From assembly GCA_036378295.1 (NCBI GenBank), contig DASUWS010000344.1, forward strand, positions 1 through 12,242: a stretch of DNA of 12,242 nucleotides, in the 5' to 3' direction. The translations under genes and the position numbers were made by a program. The notes under the pieces were generated by a model. It did no database searches, was not told the origin of the DNA, and saw only the letters and a program-made list of their open reading frames with translations. Source of the stretch: DAHUXT01 sp036378295 (GTDB taxonomy: Bacteria > Chloroflexota > Ktedonobacteria > Ktedonobacterales > JADMIN01). This document shows positions 1 through 7,132 of the stretch, piece after piece. Position 1 is the stretch's first letter. The number at the start of each line of letters is the position of its first letter.

Positions 1-120
1 GAGGTAATTGTCGCGATGATGCCTCGGTGCGCATGATGACCCGCGTAGGCTGATGTGGGCTTACGCTACGCTGCGCGCCACACCCTCAAGGCGCTGCGCA
101 TGGAGGAGGAGATGGAGATT

Positions 121-510
121 ATGGAGATGGCGATGGCCAACGCAGAGATCAGGACATTGGTGGATGGCTACTTCACGATGTGGAACGAAACCGACGCGGC
201 ACAGCGGCAAGCGGTGATCGCGGCAGTATGGTCGGACGGTGCGCGCTACGTGGACCCAATGTTTGCCGTGCAAGGGGCGGACGAGCTCAGCGCGATGGTT
301 GCGGGCGTACACGAGCAGTTTCCCGGACATCGTTTCCGACTGTCTGGCCCGATTGACGCTCACCATGATCGGGCGCACTGGGAATGGGAATTAGTCGGGC
401 CGGATGGCGCCTCGCCCATTGTCAGTGGTGTTGATTTCGCCGTTTTCGCGCCCGACGGTAGGCTGAACTCTGTGACTGGGTTCTTTACTCAGGCGCCTGG
501 CGCGGCGTAA
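121..510 (+). CDS. SnoaL/NTF2-like protein
   Basis: This is a protein of about 129 residues resembling the SnoaL-like / nuclear transport factor 2 fold, a small cone-shaped alpha+beta domain used by polyketide cyclases, ketosteroid isomerases and many uncharacterised proteins. The visible signs are an N-terminal helix (EIRTLVDGYFTMWNETD), a following 'W-x-D-x-A-R-Y-V-D-P' strand region, and later beta strands with the 'HWEWELVGPDG' and 'VSGVDFAVFAPDGRLNSVTGFF' patterns typical of the family. The substrate cannot be read from the sequence. The reading frame is open back to a GTG at 55, with ATGs at 100, 112, 121, 127 and 133. An AGGAGG at 104-109 best serves ATG 121, and the domain starts just after it, so I chose 121. 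It is followed by a 212-bp gap before the regulator gene, so it is probably a separate unit. Confidence 0.8.
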   Translation: MEMAMANAEIRTLVDGYFTMWNETDAAQRQAVIAAVWSDGARYVDPMFAVQGADELSAMVAGVHEQFPGHRFRLSGPIDAHHDRAHWEWELVGPDGASPIVSGVDFAVFAPDGRLNSVTGFFTQAPGAA

Positions 511-625
511 TCGGGTTCGTTAACGTATCGGTAGAGTGAGTAATAGCTAAGAGTGGGCGGAATGGCTTCCATCTCCGCCTCTCTGTGTATTAGCCGTATT
601 AGTGTTAAGCATGTCGTGCATATAT

Positions 626-661
626 GTGCCATGTGTGTCATGTATGTCGTACACGTCATAC
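626..661. repeat. Four 9-bp direct repeats, possible operator
   Basis: Four consecutive 9-bp units lie at 626, 635, 644 and 653 (GTGCCATGT, GTGTCATGT, ATGTCGTAC, ACGTCATAC; consensus RYGYCRTRY). A fifth similar unit, ATGTCGTGC, lies at 611-619, out of the 9-bp register. The array ends 61 bp before the start of the XRE regulator gene. Such arrays often bind a DNA-binding protein, and the adjacent regulator is the natural candidate; that link is inference. Confidence 0.55.
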
Positions 662-662
662 T
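635..662 (+). promoter_or_regulatory. Dyad operator over a possible promoter
   Basis: Positions 642-661 form an imperfect inverted repeat: arms GTATG/CATAC and CGT/ACG, with one T:T mismatch on each side and an AC centre, so 16 of 20 positions are symmetric. It covers a possible but weak sigma70 promoter: GTGTCA at 635-640 and CATACT at 657-662 with a 16-bp spacer, four of six matches each. A dyad over the -10 box upstream of a regulator gene is the usual arrangement for autorepression. The promoter call is weak; the dyad is clear. Confidence 0.4.
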
Positions 663-722
663 AGCGCGGTGTGCTGTGGAGCCAGGATGGTGTACCGGTG
701 AGAGGCTGGCGGGAGGAATAAC

Positions 723-1616
723 ATGCAAAGCGTTGCGCGCGTGACGAATGGGACCAATACCAACCGGCATGGCGAACAGGTGGCAGTGGACATACGCGCG
801 CAGCAACGCCCAGTAGGCGAGTTGTTGCGTGAGTGGCGGGAGAGCCGCCGGTTGAGCCAGCTCGAATTCTCGCTAGAGGCCCGGGTCTCGTCGCGTCATC
901 TCAGCTTCATCGAGACGGGACGATCTCACCCCAGCCGCGAGATGATCCTGCATCTTGCCGAACACCTCGATGTGCCGCTGCGCGAACGCAACTATCTGCT
1001 TCTGGCGGCGGGCTATGCCCCCGTCTATGCCGAGACCCCAATGGATGCGCCCCAGATGGCGGCCGTTCGCGCTGCCGTACGCCAGATACTCGCTGGGCAC
1101 GACCCGTATCCCGCGCTCGTCGTAGACCGCTTCTGGAATCTGGTGGATGCCAATGCCAGTCTCGCCATCTTTACCGAAGGTGCGGCACAGGACGTACTGG
1201 CTCCAGTTGCCAACTGCATGCGGATCGCTCTCCATCCGCAAGGTCTCGCGCAACGAGTCATCAATCTCGGTGAGTGGCGCGCACATCTGCTGGGCCGCTT
1301 GCGCCGCCAGATTGCCCGCACTGGGGACCCCGCACTCGCGGCGCTTTATGAAGAGTTAGTGGTGTATCCATGCGACCAGCCCGAGCCAGAGGTGGATCTT
1401 CCCGGCCCGGGTGAGATATGCGCTCCGCTCCGCATTCGCTACGGCAGCCAGGAGCTTGCTTTCTTCAGCACTGTCGCCACCTTCGGCACAGCGCTCGATA
1501 TCACCGCCGCCGAACTGTCTATTGAATCGTTCTATCCCGCCAATGCCGAGACAGCGGACGTGCTGCGCAGCCGCCAGATGCAACCAGATGCAACAGGTGT
1601 GAGGTATCCGGTATAA
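723..1616 (+). CDS. MmyB-type XRE transcriptional regulator
   Basis: This 297-residue DNA-binding regulator has a Cro/C1-type helix-turn-helix at about residues 33-90 (GELLREWRESRRLSQLEF, then SSRHLSFIETGRSHPSREM as the recognition-helix region). A C-terminal MmyB-like ligand-binding domain follows at about 105-275, recognisable from 'YPALVVDRFWNLVDANASLAIF' and 'LRIRYGSQELAFFSTVATFGTALDITAAELSIESFYPAN'. Members of this family typically bind a small hydrophobic ligand and control an adjacent enzyme gene. The start is well supported: GGGAGG at 711-716 lies 6 nt before ATG 723. An N-terminal extension of about 30 residues precedes the HTH. The alpha/beta hydrolase gene begins 48 bp downstream on the same strand, suggesting one operon. 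The repeat array and dyad just upstream are a plausible autoregulatory site. Family assignment is firm; ligand and targets are unknown. Confidence 0.93.
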   Translation: MQSVARVTNGTNTNRHGEQVAVDIRAQQRPVGELLREWRESRRLSQLEFSLEARVSSRHLSFIETGRSHPSREMILHLAEHLDVPLRERNYLLLAAGYAPVYAETPMDAPQMAAVRAAVRQILAGHDPYPALVVDRFWNLVDANASLAIFTEGAAQDVLAPVANCMRIALHPQGLAQRVINLGEWRAHLLGRLRRQIARTGDPALAALYEELVVYPCDQPEPEVDLPGPGEICAPLRIRYGSQELAFFSTVATFGTALDITAAELSIESFYPANAETADVLRSRQMQPDATGVRYPV

Positions 1617-1664
1617 CCAGGAAGAGGCAAGAACAACTGATAGCAATCTATGGAGATCTCTACA

Positions 1665-2531
1665 ATGGCGCGTTCATGGAGTGAAGAACTGGTCTACGTA
1701 ACCACCGACGACACTATCCAATTGGCAGGTGTGGTGATCTCGCCAGCGACAGCCGCTCCCCACGCCGCCAGCATCGTCTGGATTCACGGCAACGCGGCGG
1801 CATTCTATGACCAACCATATGTGCTGGTTGGCCGTGAGTTGGCAACTCTCGGGTATACCGTCATATTGGGTAACACTCGTGGCCACGACATCGCGGCGAC
1901 GCTCTGGAAGGCGGATGATCATTCGCCCATCGCCGGCGGTGGCGGCAGCGCGTGGGAACGGATGGAGGATGCGCCGTTAGACCTGGCGGCATGGGTTGAT
2001 CTGGCAGCGACCCGAACACCACAGGCGGTCTTCCTGGCCGGGCACAGCAAGGGCGCGCAAAAGGTCATTCTCTACGCGACGGGGCAGCCCTCGCCGCACC
2101 TGCGTGGTGTCGCGCTCATCTCGCCCGACCTGCATGGCCTGCGCTTGCCCGGGGAGCTCGACGCCGCTCGCGCACTGGTCGCGGAGGGACGCGGCATGGA
2201 AGTGCTTCCCGCGCAGCCATGGGCGCCATGGTACCGCCAGAGTGCGCAGACCGTCGTGAGCCATGCCGAGGTCGCGGATCGGCTGCTCACATCGGAGCAT
2301 GGCCAGCCGATCATGGCAGCGGTCAGCGTGCCATTGCTTGCCACATTCGGCACGCTCGAGCGGGATGCCGAGGCTAACCTTGGGGCGATCAGTACCGCCG
2401 CGAAAGCCGCACCTCGGACCGAGACGCATATCGTCGCGGGCGCGAATCACTTTTACACAGGAGTCGAGGCGGCGCTGGCGGAGCTGATGGCGCGGTGGGA
2501 AAGCGCGATTCTCCCTGTATCCGGCGTATGA
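1665..2531 (+). CDS. Alpha/beta hydrolase
   Basis: This is a protein of about 288 residues with the alpha/beta hydrolase fold. Visible motifs, numbered from ATG 1665, are the oxyanion-hole HGN at about 41-43, a Gly-rich loop (IAGGGGSAW) near 89-97, the nucleophile elbow GHSKG with Ser128, and a C-terminal GANHFY with the likely catalytic His262. The acidic triad member is probably in the 'LLATFGTLERDAEANL' segment after strand 7 but cannot be fixed by eye. There is no signal peptide, so it is probably a cytoplasmic esterase or related hydrolase of unknown substrate. Two ATGs are possible (1650 and 1665); GGAG at 1652-1655 sits 9 nt before 1665, so I prefer that one. The gene lies 48 bp after the MmyB-type regulator and is probably cotranscribed with it and controlled by it. 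Confidence 0.9.
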   Translation: MARSWSEELVYVTTDDTIQLAGVVISPATAAPHAASIVWIHGNAAAFYDQPYVLVGRELATLGYTVILGNTRGHDIAATLWKADDHSPIAGGGGSAWERMEDAPLDLAAWVDLAATRTPQAVFLAGHSKGAQKVILYATGQPSPHLRGVALISPDLHGLRLPGELDAARALVAEGRGMEVLPAQPWAPWYRQSAQTVVSHAEVADRLLTSEHGQPIMAAVSVPLLATFGTLERDAEANLGAISTAAKAAPRTETHIVAGANHFYTGVEAALAELMARWESAILPVSGV

Positions 2532-2803
2532 CACTCGGATTGGACGTGCTCAAAAGCATGTGATATGCTCACTTGTGTATGTTTAATATGTCACTTTACG
2601 CGATGTCTAACTCGGGCCGTATGTAGCACTTTTGGGGAAGTTCGCGCATAACCTTGGAGTCTCGACTCTTGTTCCTGGCGTTCCGAAAAACGGCGTGGTG
2701 TGGGGTTGGTCACTCTCCAGCAGTGTCGTGAGTCTGCCCAAAGTCATCGTATGTCTTGCGTATAGATGTCGTGCTTCTCTCTCGTATGAGCAGGAGTTTC
2801 ACT

Positions 2804-4024
2804 GTGAACGACGAAATAGCTCTCTTTATCGATTTCGAGAACATTCGTTACAGCATGATCAACGTGCAGCATCGCGAGCCAGATCCGCAAGAATTGATCG
2901 GCATTGCACGGCGGTTCGGCACGATCATGGTGGCTCGCGCCTATGCTGACTGGACACGCCAGCCAGAGTTTTTCAAAGGCAGCCTGATGGCTGCGATGAT
3001 TGATCGGGTGGACTGCCCGGCAAAGGTGCGCGAGCGATTCCGCCAGAACAACGGTGCTTCGTATAATCCCCAGACGAGCTACCCAAATTACTACGACCGG
3101 CGTGATGCCCAGCCTGCTGAGCCAGAGAGCTATTCCGACGAGGACGAGGACGAGACATCAGAGCAAGAGCAGCCAATGGACCTCTATCGCGATCAGACGA
3201 TGGAATCCAGAGCGGATGCCCAGGACGTTGAGGAGTATACTGACGAGGACCAGTCGCGCGACGTGCGCGCGGAGGCACAGGCGTCCGAAGATGACGACGA
3301 GATCTCCACTGGCGACCTGGAAGGTGGCTACCAGCAGGAGCACCTGGACCAGGAGTCAGGACTGAGCTTCAGCAACGGCAATGCCGGCACCTACTATCAG
3401 CCTCAGCAACAGATCATCACGCAAAGCACCGTTGACCTCAACATGTTGATGGATATGATCGAGACGGTGTTCGACCGTCCTACCATCAACACCTTTATCC
3501 TCATGAGCGGCGACCGCGACTTCACCCGCATCTGCGCCCGCCTCAAGCTGCGTTTGAACAAGCGTGTGATTGTCGTTGGCATCCCTGGCACCGTCAGCCG
3601 TGACCTGATGGCTGCCGCTGATCAGTTCCTGCCGCTTGGTGTGGGCGCGCCGTCCTTCTCGCCACAGGTGTCGAACCATCGTGGCGTGGTGCCGCATCCA
3701 TCCACCTATGGCCCCGCGTATACGATGCCCAGCGGCCCTGTAATGCCTGATGAGCAGGGGTTCATCCAGTTCCTCGACTATATCGACCGGCACTGGTCAT
3801 GGCGCACGATCAGCGGAGTTGCCAACTTTATCGGCGACCCCTACAACCCGAAGAACCGCTTCCGTGGCAGACTGACGCGTGATTCCGCCCGCGAGCTGTT
3901 GCGCGCCTGTGTGGATGACGGCATCCTGTTGCAGACGTCCGATCCCATCAATGGTGAGAATCTTCGCCTGAATCGCGATCACCCTGTCGTCGTAATGACC
4001 GTGGGCGACGCAGTCGGACGCTAA
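2804..4024 (+). CDS. NYN-domain (PIN-like) protein with acidic insertion
   Basis: This 406-residue protein belongs to the NYN / LabA-like branch of the PIN nuclease fold; such proteins are usually metal-dependent RNases. The first NYN strand is 'ALFIDFENI' (Asp10, Asn13), followed by 'VARAYADW' (Asp49). The second half resumes at 'STVDLNMLMDMIETVF' (Asp211) and 'FILMSGDRDFTRICARL' (Asp237, Asp239), then 'KRVIVVGIPG'. Between the halves lies an unusual stretch of about 150 residues; residues 106-186 are extremely rich in Asp, Glu, Gln and Ser. A C-terminal domain (about 316-400, 'FIQFLDYIDRHWSWRTISGVANFIGDP...') looks like a winged helix, perhaps OST-HTH/LOTUS-like. GTG 2804 is the best start: AGGAG at 2792-2796 is 7 nt upstream and the domain begins at once. 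A TTG at 2756 and an ATG at 2786 in frame have no good ribosome binding site. The putative acidic site looks intact, so activity is plausible but unproven. Confidence 0.85.
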   Translation: MNDEIALFIDFENIRYSMINVQHREPDPQELIGIARRFGTIMVARAYADWTRQPEFFKGSLMAAMIDRVDCPAKVRERFRQNNGASYNPQTSYPNYYDRRDAQPAEPESYSDEDEDETSEQEQPMDLYRDQTMESRADAQDVEEYTDEDQSRDVRAEAQASEDDDEISTGDLEGGYQQEHLDQESGLSFSNGNAGTYYQPQQQIITQSTVDLNMLMDMIETVFDRPTINTFILMSGDRDFTRICARLKLRLNKRVIVVGIPGTVSRDLMAAADQFLPLGVGAPSFSPQVSNHRGVVPHPSTYGPAYTMPSGPVMPDEQGFIQFLDYIDRHWSWRTISGVANFIGDPYNPKNRFRGRLTRDSARELLRACVDDGILLQTSDPINGENLRLNRDHPVVVMTVGDAVGR

Positions 4025-4035
4025 CGGATAAGACC

Positions 4036-5202
4036 GTGGAAGCGAACGGCGCGAGCGAGCGCAGGCGGGTGCTGGCGGTAGATGTCGGCACTGGAACACA
4101 GGATATTCTCCTCTTCGAGAGCGACCGCACCATCGAGAACTGTTTTCAGATGGTGATGCCGTCTCCGACGGTCATCGTCGCTGAGCGCATTCGCCGCGCA
4201 ACCGCAACGGGGCGTCCGGTGCTGCTGACCGGGCGGACGATGGGCGGTGGGCCATGTGGCTGGGCGGCGCGCGATCATGCCCAGGCCGGATTCCCCTGCT
4301 ACGCTACTCCGGATGCCGCCCGAACCCTCGATGACGACCTGAGGATGGTCGAGCGCGAAGGGCTGCGCGTCGTGGATGATGCGGAGGCGCACCAGATCCG
4401 CGAGCGAGAGGGCGCGCGTCTGGTTGAGGTGACGATGCGCGACTTCGACGGAGCGGCTATCCGCGCGGCGCTGACGGCGTTTGGCGTGGACCCGGCGGTG
4501 GATGCTGTGGCCGTTGCCGCCTTCGATCATGGCGCGGCTCCGCCTGGGGTGAGCGACCGCCGCTTCCGCTTCGATGCCATCACCGAGCGCGTGCGCCAGC
4601 GGCCCGACGCCCTGGCCTTTTCCTATCGCGCTGAGGGCCTGCCCGCTGATCTCACCCGGCTGGCGGCGGTGGCTGCAGATGCCGCGCTCTACGGCGGCGA
4701 TCACCATACGCCCGTCTTTGTGATGGATACGGGGGCGGCGGCGCTCGCGGGCGCTTTGGAAGATCCAGTGGTGCGAGGCCACGACGAATGTCTGGTCGCC
4801 AATATCGGCAACTTCCACACGCTGGCGTTCCATCTGCGCGACGAGCGCATCCTTGCCCTCTTCGAGCATCATACCGGCATCCTCGACCGGCCCAAGCTCG
4901 AAGGCTACCTGCGCGAGCTGGCGGCAGGCACGCTGACGAACGAGCGCATCTTTGACGACAGCGGCCACGGCGCGCTCACCCTCGATACACACTCAGCACA
5001 CATCCCCACAAATGGCGCAACGCCCTTCCTGGCCGTGACTGGCCCACGCCGCGAGCTGCTGCGCGGCTCAACGCTCTCCCCCTATGAAGCGACGCCGCAT
5101 GGTGCTATGATGCTGGCAGGCTGCTTTGGCCTGCTGCGCGCGGTTGCCGCGCTCGACGCCGACTTTGCCCCCGCGATTATGGGCGTGCTCGGTGAGCGGT
5201 AG
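4036..5202 (+). CDS. DUF1786 family protein (actin-like ATPase fold)
   Basis: This 388-residue protein matches the DUF1786 / COG4012 family, often mislabelled 'pyruvate formate-lyase activating enzyme-like' although it has no radical-SAM CxxxCxxC motif. The sequence shows an ASKHA-type nucleotide-binding pattern: a phosphate-1 loop 'VLAVDVGTGTQDILLF' (residues 12-27, Asp16), a second loop 'VFVMDTGAAALAGAL' (227-241, Asp231), 'NIGNFHTLAF' (256-265), 'DDSGHG' (307-312), and a conserved C-terminal 'TPHGAMMLAGCFGLL' (353-367). It is probably cytoplasmic; the reaction is unknown. The start is a GTG 11 bp after the stop of the NYN gene, with only a weak purine stretch upstream (GGATAAGA at 4026-4033), which suggests translational coupling to the upstream gene. 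A long open frame on the opposite strand at 4021-4992 is a shadow of this gene. Confidence 0.87.
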   Translation: MEANGASERRRVLAVDVGTGTQDILLFESDRTIENCFQMVMPSPTVIVAERIRRATATGRPVLLTGRTMGGGPCGWAARDHAQAGFPCYATPDAARTLDDDLRMVEREGLRVVDDAEAHQIREREGARLVEVTMRDFDGAAIRAALTAFGVDPAVDAVAVAAFDHGAAPPGVSDRRFRFDAITERVRQRPDALAFSYRAEGLPADLTRLAAVAADAALYGGDHHTPVFVMDTGAAALAGALEDPVVRGHDECLVANIGNFHTLAFHLRDERILALFEHHTGILDRPKLEGYLRELAAGTLTNERIFDDSGHGALTLDTHSAHIPTNGATPFLAVTGPRRELLRGSTLSPYEATPHGAMMLAGCFGLLRAVAALDADFAPAIMGVLGER

Positions 5203-5271
5203 CCGACCGTCCCATTCACCGGGAGAGCGTGTGCCTGCTCTTTGTTGTCGGCCAGGAACGGAGCTTCGTGC

Positions 5272-6024
5272 GTGCGATTGCTGTATAAGGCACCCCTCCT
5301 TCTTGCCGTGCTTTGGTGCGTGTTGGTGACTCCCGCGTGTTCAAGCTCAAACAGAGCAGACCTGCCACCCGATCCCTGTCCCACGGGTCCCCCCAACGCC
5401 TGTCGCGTGGTGATTCCGCCATGCCAACCGCCGGCATATCTTGGCATGGGCATGCCGCATGACGCGATGTCTCAGCTCGGCTTTCTGCCCTATGTCGCGA
5501 CGTGGCTCCCCGAGGAAGTGACCTGGTATAGCGCTGGCGCGTACTCTTCAGACCCATCCCTGGTCCATCCGCTCCCGTGGATGCATCTCGACTACGCTTA
5601 CTGGTTTCCGCGCCCCTACAATGCGTACGCCCCACATTCGGTGATTGCCTTCGATGAAACGGCACAGCCGCACGACCTCACAGCCAATATCTACGTCCCC
5701 AGCCAAATGCTACGCATCACGTCGAAAACACCTGTGGATATCAACGGTCATGCGGCGACGCTGTTCGAGGTACAAAGCTCAGGGGCAAGCGGCTCAAGCG
5801 CTAAGAACGCGGTCCATGTGATCGGTGTGGAGTGGCAGGAGGGGGCGCTCTGGGTGCGCGTCACGGCGGTGACCAGTGGCCACTACTTTCCGGAGAGTAT
5901 TGGCGAGGGTGGCGAGGGCGAAGACGTTGCCGCGTGGGAGGGGACAAGCACGGACGTATTGCTGCGCGTAGCAAGAAGCGCTCGCGCCTATACGGGCTGT
6001 GACAAGAACACATTCGGCGGCTAG
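5272..6024 (+). CDS. Predicted lipoprotein, unknown function
   Basis: This is a 250-residue protein I do not recognise. It starts with a short positive N-terminus (MRLLYK), a hydrophobic stretch (APLLLAVLWCVLV) and a lipobox-like TPAC with Cys23, so it is probably a lipoprotein anchored outside the cytoplasmic membrane. After the Cys comes a Pro- and Cys-rich linker (residues 24-52, three cysteines), then a mostly beta-type domain rich in Trp and Tyr, with one more Cys near the C-terminus (YTGCDKN). The cysteines might form disulfides. I chose GTG 5272 because GGAG at 5260-5263 lies 8 nt upstream and the signal peptide begins there; an in-frame TTG at 5242 would add ten residues that do not suit a signal peptide. 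It follows the DUF1786 gene by 69 bp and precedes a membrane-protein gene by 93 bp. Confidence 0.75.
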   Translation: MRLLYKAPLLLAVLWCVLVTPACSSSNRADLPPDPCPTGPPNACRVVIPPCQPPAYLGMGMPHDAMSQLGFLPYVATWLPEEVTWYSAGAYSSDPSLVHPLPWMHLDYAYWFPRPYNAYAPHSVIAFDETAQPHDLTANIYVPSQMLRITSKTPVDINGHAATLFEVQSSGASGSSAKNAVHVIGVEWQEGALWVRVTAVTSGHYFPESIGEGGEGEDVAAWEGTSTDVLLRVARSARAYTGCDKNTFGG

Positions 6025-6117
6025 CTGATCATGCCATCCCAAGGCGTCATAGGGGACGATCCTGCGCTCAAAGCTCCGAAGATACCAGAGCCATACCAGC
6101 ATTGAAAGAAGGATCAC

Positions 6118-6597
6118 ATGGCTACCAACCGGCTATCTGTGGCACGCGCCACCGCCACGATCGGCATCGCACCGCTCGTGCTGGCCGCCACACAGGCGCT
6201 TCTGCTCTACCTCACGACGAGCTCGTCGCTCGTTCTCAATGCCCTCTATGGTTGCACGTCATTGTGCGGAACATTCGCTCAAGGCTTCGTGCCGCTCATC
6301 GCCGCGCTCTACGGCATCGCCATGTTCGCGCTGCCGGGCATCATCGGCGCATGCAGCCGCACATGGCGGAGCGCGCTCGTGCTGGCGGTATTGCCGTGGT
6401 GGGTCGTAGTGATCGCCCATGCGGGCACGCTGCTCACCCCATATGTCGGCCTCGCAGTCGATGTGCGTGGTGGCCGCTTCGATCTGCCGTTCTGGCTCGA
6501 CGCGGGGCATCTGACGGTGCTGCTGGCCTCGCTGGCGCTCTTTGCTGCGTTAGGCGCGCTTGGCTGGCTGGCGCGGCGGGCGTTCAGCGGCGCGTGA
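6118..6597 (+). CDS. Small integral membrane protein, unknown function
   Basis: This is a 159-residue hydrophobic protein with four likely membrane segments at about residues 12-35, 55-78, 84-106 and 131-152. A loop of about 25 residues containing 'DVRGGRFDLPFWLDAGH' separates the last two. There are two cysteines in the first loop (Cys46, Cys50). I do not recognise the family. The start is supported by AAGGAT at 6109-6114 just before ATG 6118. It lies downstream of the predicted lipoprotein on the same strand, so the two may share a transcript and both act at the envelope; that is inference from position. The gene ends inside an 11-bp tandem repeat. Confidence 0.7.
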   Translation: MATNRLSVARATATIGIAPLVLAATQALLLYLTTSSSLVLNALYGCTSLCGTFAQGFVPLIAALYGIAMFALPGIIGACSRTWRSALVLAVLPWWVVVIAHAGTLLTPYVGLAVDVRGGRFDLPFWLDAGHLTVLLASLALFAALGALGWLARRAFSGA

Positions 6598-6625
6598 TCG
6601 AGCGGAGATCGAGCGGGGATCGGGG
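6596..6625. repeat. Tandem 11-bp GC-rich repeat
   Basis: Two copies of GATCGAGCGGR (6596-6606 and 6607-6617) are followed by a degenerate third copy beginning GATCGGGG at 6618. The first copy overlaps the TGA stop of the membrane-protein gene. It looks like local replication slippage at the gene end rather than a functional array. Confidence 0.6.
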
Positions 6626-6689
6626 CGGGCCAAGAGGTCGTTGGGCCAATGCGGGTCACGTCGTGCGTCAAGCTGCACATTATGCCGCA

Positions 6690-6723
6690 TGGCCCCAATC
6701 CCCGGCATATGGAGATGGGGCCA
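6690..6723. terminator. GC-rich hairpin between convergent genes
   Basis: TGGCCCCA at 6690-6697 and TGGGGCCA at 6716-6723 form a perfect 8-bp stem around an 18-nt loop. It lies in the 196-bp gap between the convergent membrane-protein gene and the KGG stress gene, where a two-way terminator would be expected. Neither side has a T-tract, so this is not a classical intrinsic terminator. The gap (6598-6793) holds no gene that I can support. Confidence 0.35.
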
Positions 6724-6793
6724 ATGGGCTGGTGGGACTGCATCGAAGAGCGAACAGGGTTATTGCGTGCGCCCAAGTCCGAGGCGCCGTTGG

Positions 6794-7000
6794 CTACTCC
6801 TGCGACTTGCTATTATGACTTGACGAGCCGCCTTTGCGACCAGCAACGCGGGCCTCTTCGCTGGTCCACTCATGGGCAGTGCCCTGCTCATGAGCAGCGC
6901 GTCCACCTCTGCTGGCGATCTCGCGTTGCTTTTCTCGATCCATCGACGCGAATCCGCGACCGCGACCCTTGCGTCGCTCCGTCATAGCACGTTGTGTCAT
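6794..7000 (-). CDS. KGG-repeat general stress protein
   Basis: This 68-residue, highly charged, glycine-rich protein belongs to the KGG / con-10 family (related to YciG and B. subtilis GsiB). The signature 'GFASMDREKQREIASRGGRAAHEQGTAHEWTSEEARVAGRKGG' spans about residues 16-58 and contains two KGG-type units (SRGG and RKGG). Such proteins are hydrophilic, probably disordered, and are induced by starvation, desiccation or general stress; their biochemical role is unclear. The frame is open to an ATG at 7009, but GGGAGG (7015-7010 on the - strand) directly abuts that codon and lies 9 nt before the ATG at 7000, so 7000 is the better start. It is transcribed away from the CoA ligase gene across a repeat-rich region. 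A weak promoter candidate on the - strand has its -35 at 7057-7052 (TTGACG). Confidence 0.9.
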   Translation of the reverse strand: MTQRAMTERRKGRGRGFASMDREKQREIASRGGRAAHEQGTAHEWTSEEARVAGRKGGSSSHNSKSQE

Positions 7001-7132
7001 CTCGAACATCCTCCCAATGCGTCTGCCGAGGTATTCTCCGCATTACTGCGCCGTCAAAATGGGCGACGACCATGCTCGCCTTTCACAGCTTGTCTGTAGC
7101 CCTGTGGTATCGTATCAGCATATTTTGGGCCA

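Noticed and set aside
1..54. Possible tail of an upstream gene
   Set aside because: Frames end at 36 and 53, but too little sequence is present to tell coding from chance.
611..661. Possible CRISPR-like or replication-origin iteron array
   Set aside because: The units are only 9 bp with no spacers and no rep gene is nearby; an operator is the simpler reading.
553..744. Open frame of 63 codons on the + strand with a repetitive Val/His/Cys-rich product
   Set aside because: It overlaps the regulator start, has no ribosome binding site, and its repetitive product comes from the 9-bp DNA repeats.
2532..2803. Possible promoter TTGGAC (2540-2545) / TATGCT (2564-2569) with extended TG, and a 5-bp inverted repeat AGCAT/ATGCT
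   Set aside because: The -35 match is only three of six and the spacer is 18 bp; the gap otherwise shows no gene, terminator or RNA structure, so I did not list it.
4021..4992. Long open frame (323 codons) on the - strand
   Set aside because: It is fully antisense to the DUF1786 gene, whose family motifs are clear; long antisense frames are common in GC-rich genes.
6649..6987. Open frame of 112 codons on the + strand in the gap before and across the KGG gene
   Set aside because: Its second half is antisense to the well-supported KGG gene, the nearest GAGG is 11 nt from the start, and no domain is recognisable; the first 45 residues remain a faint possibility.
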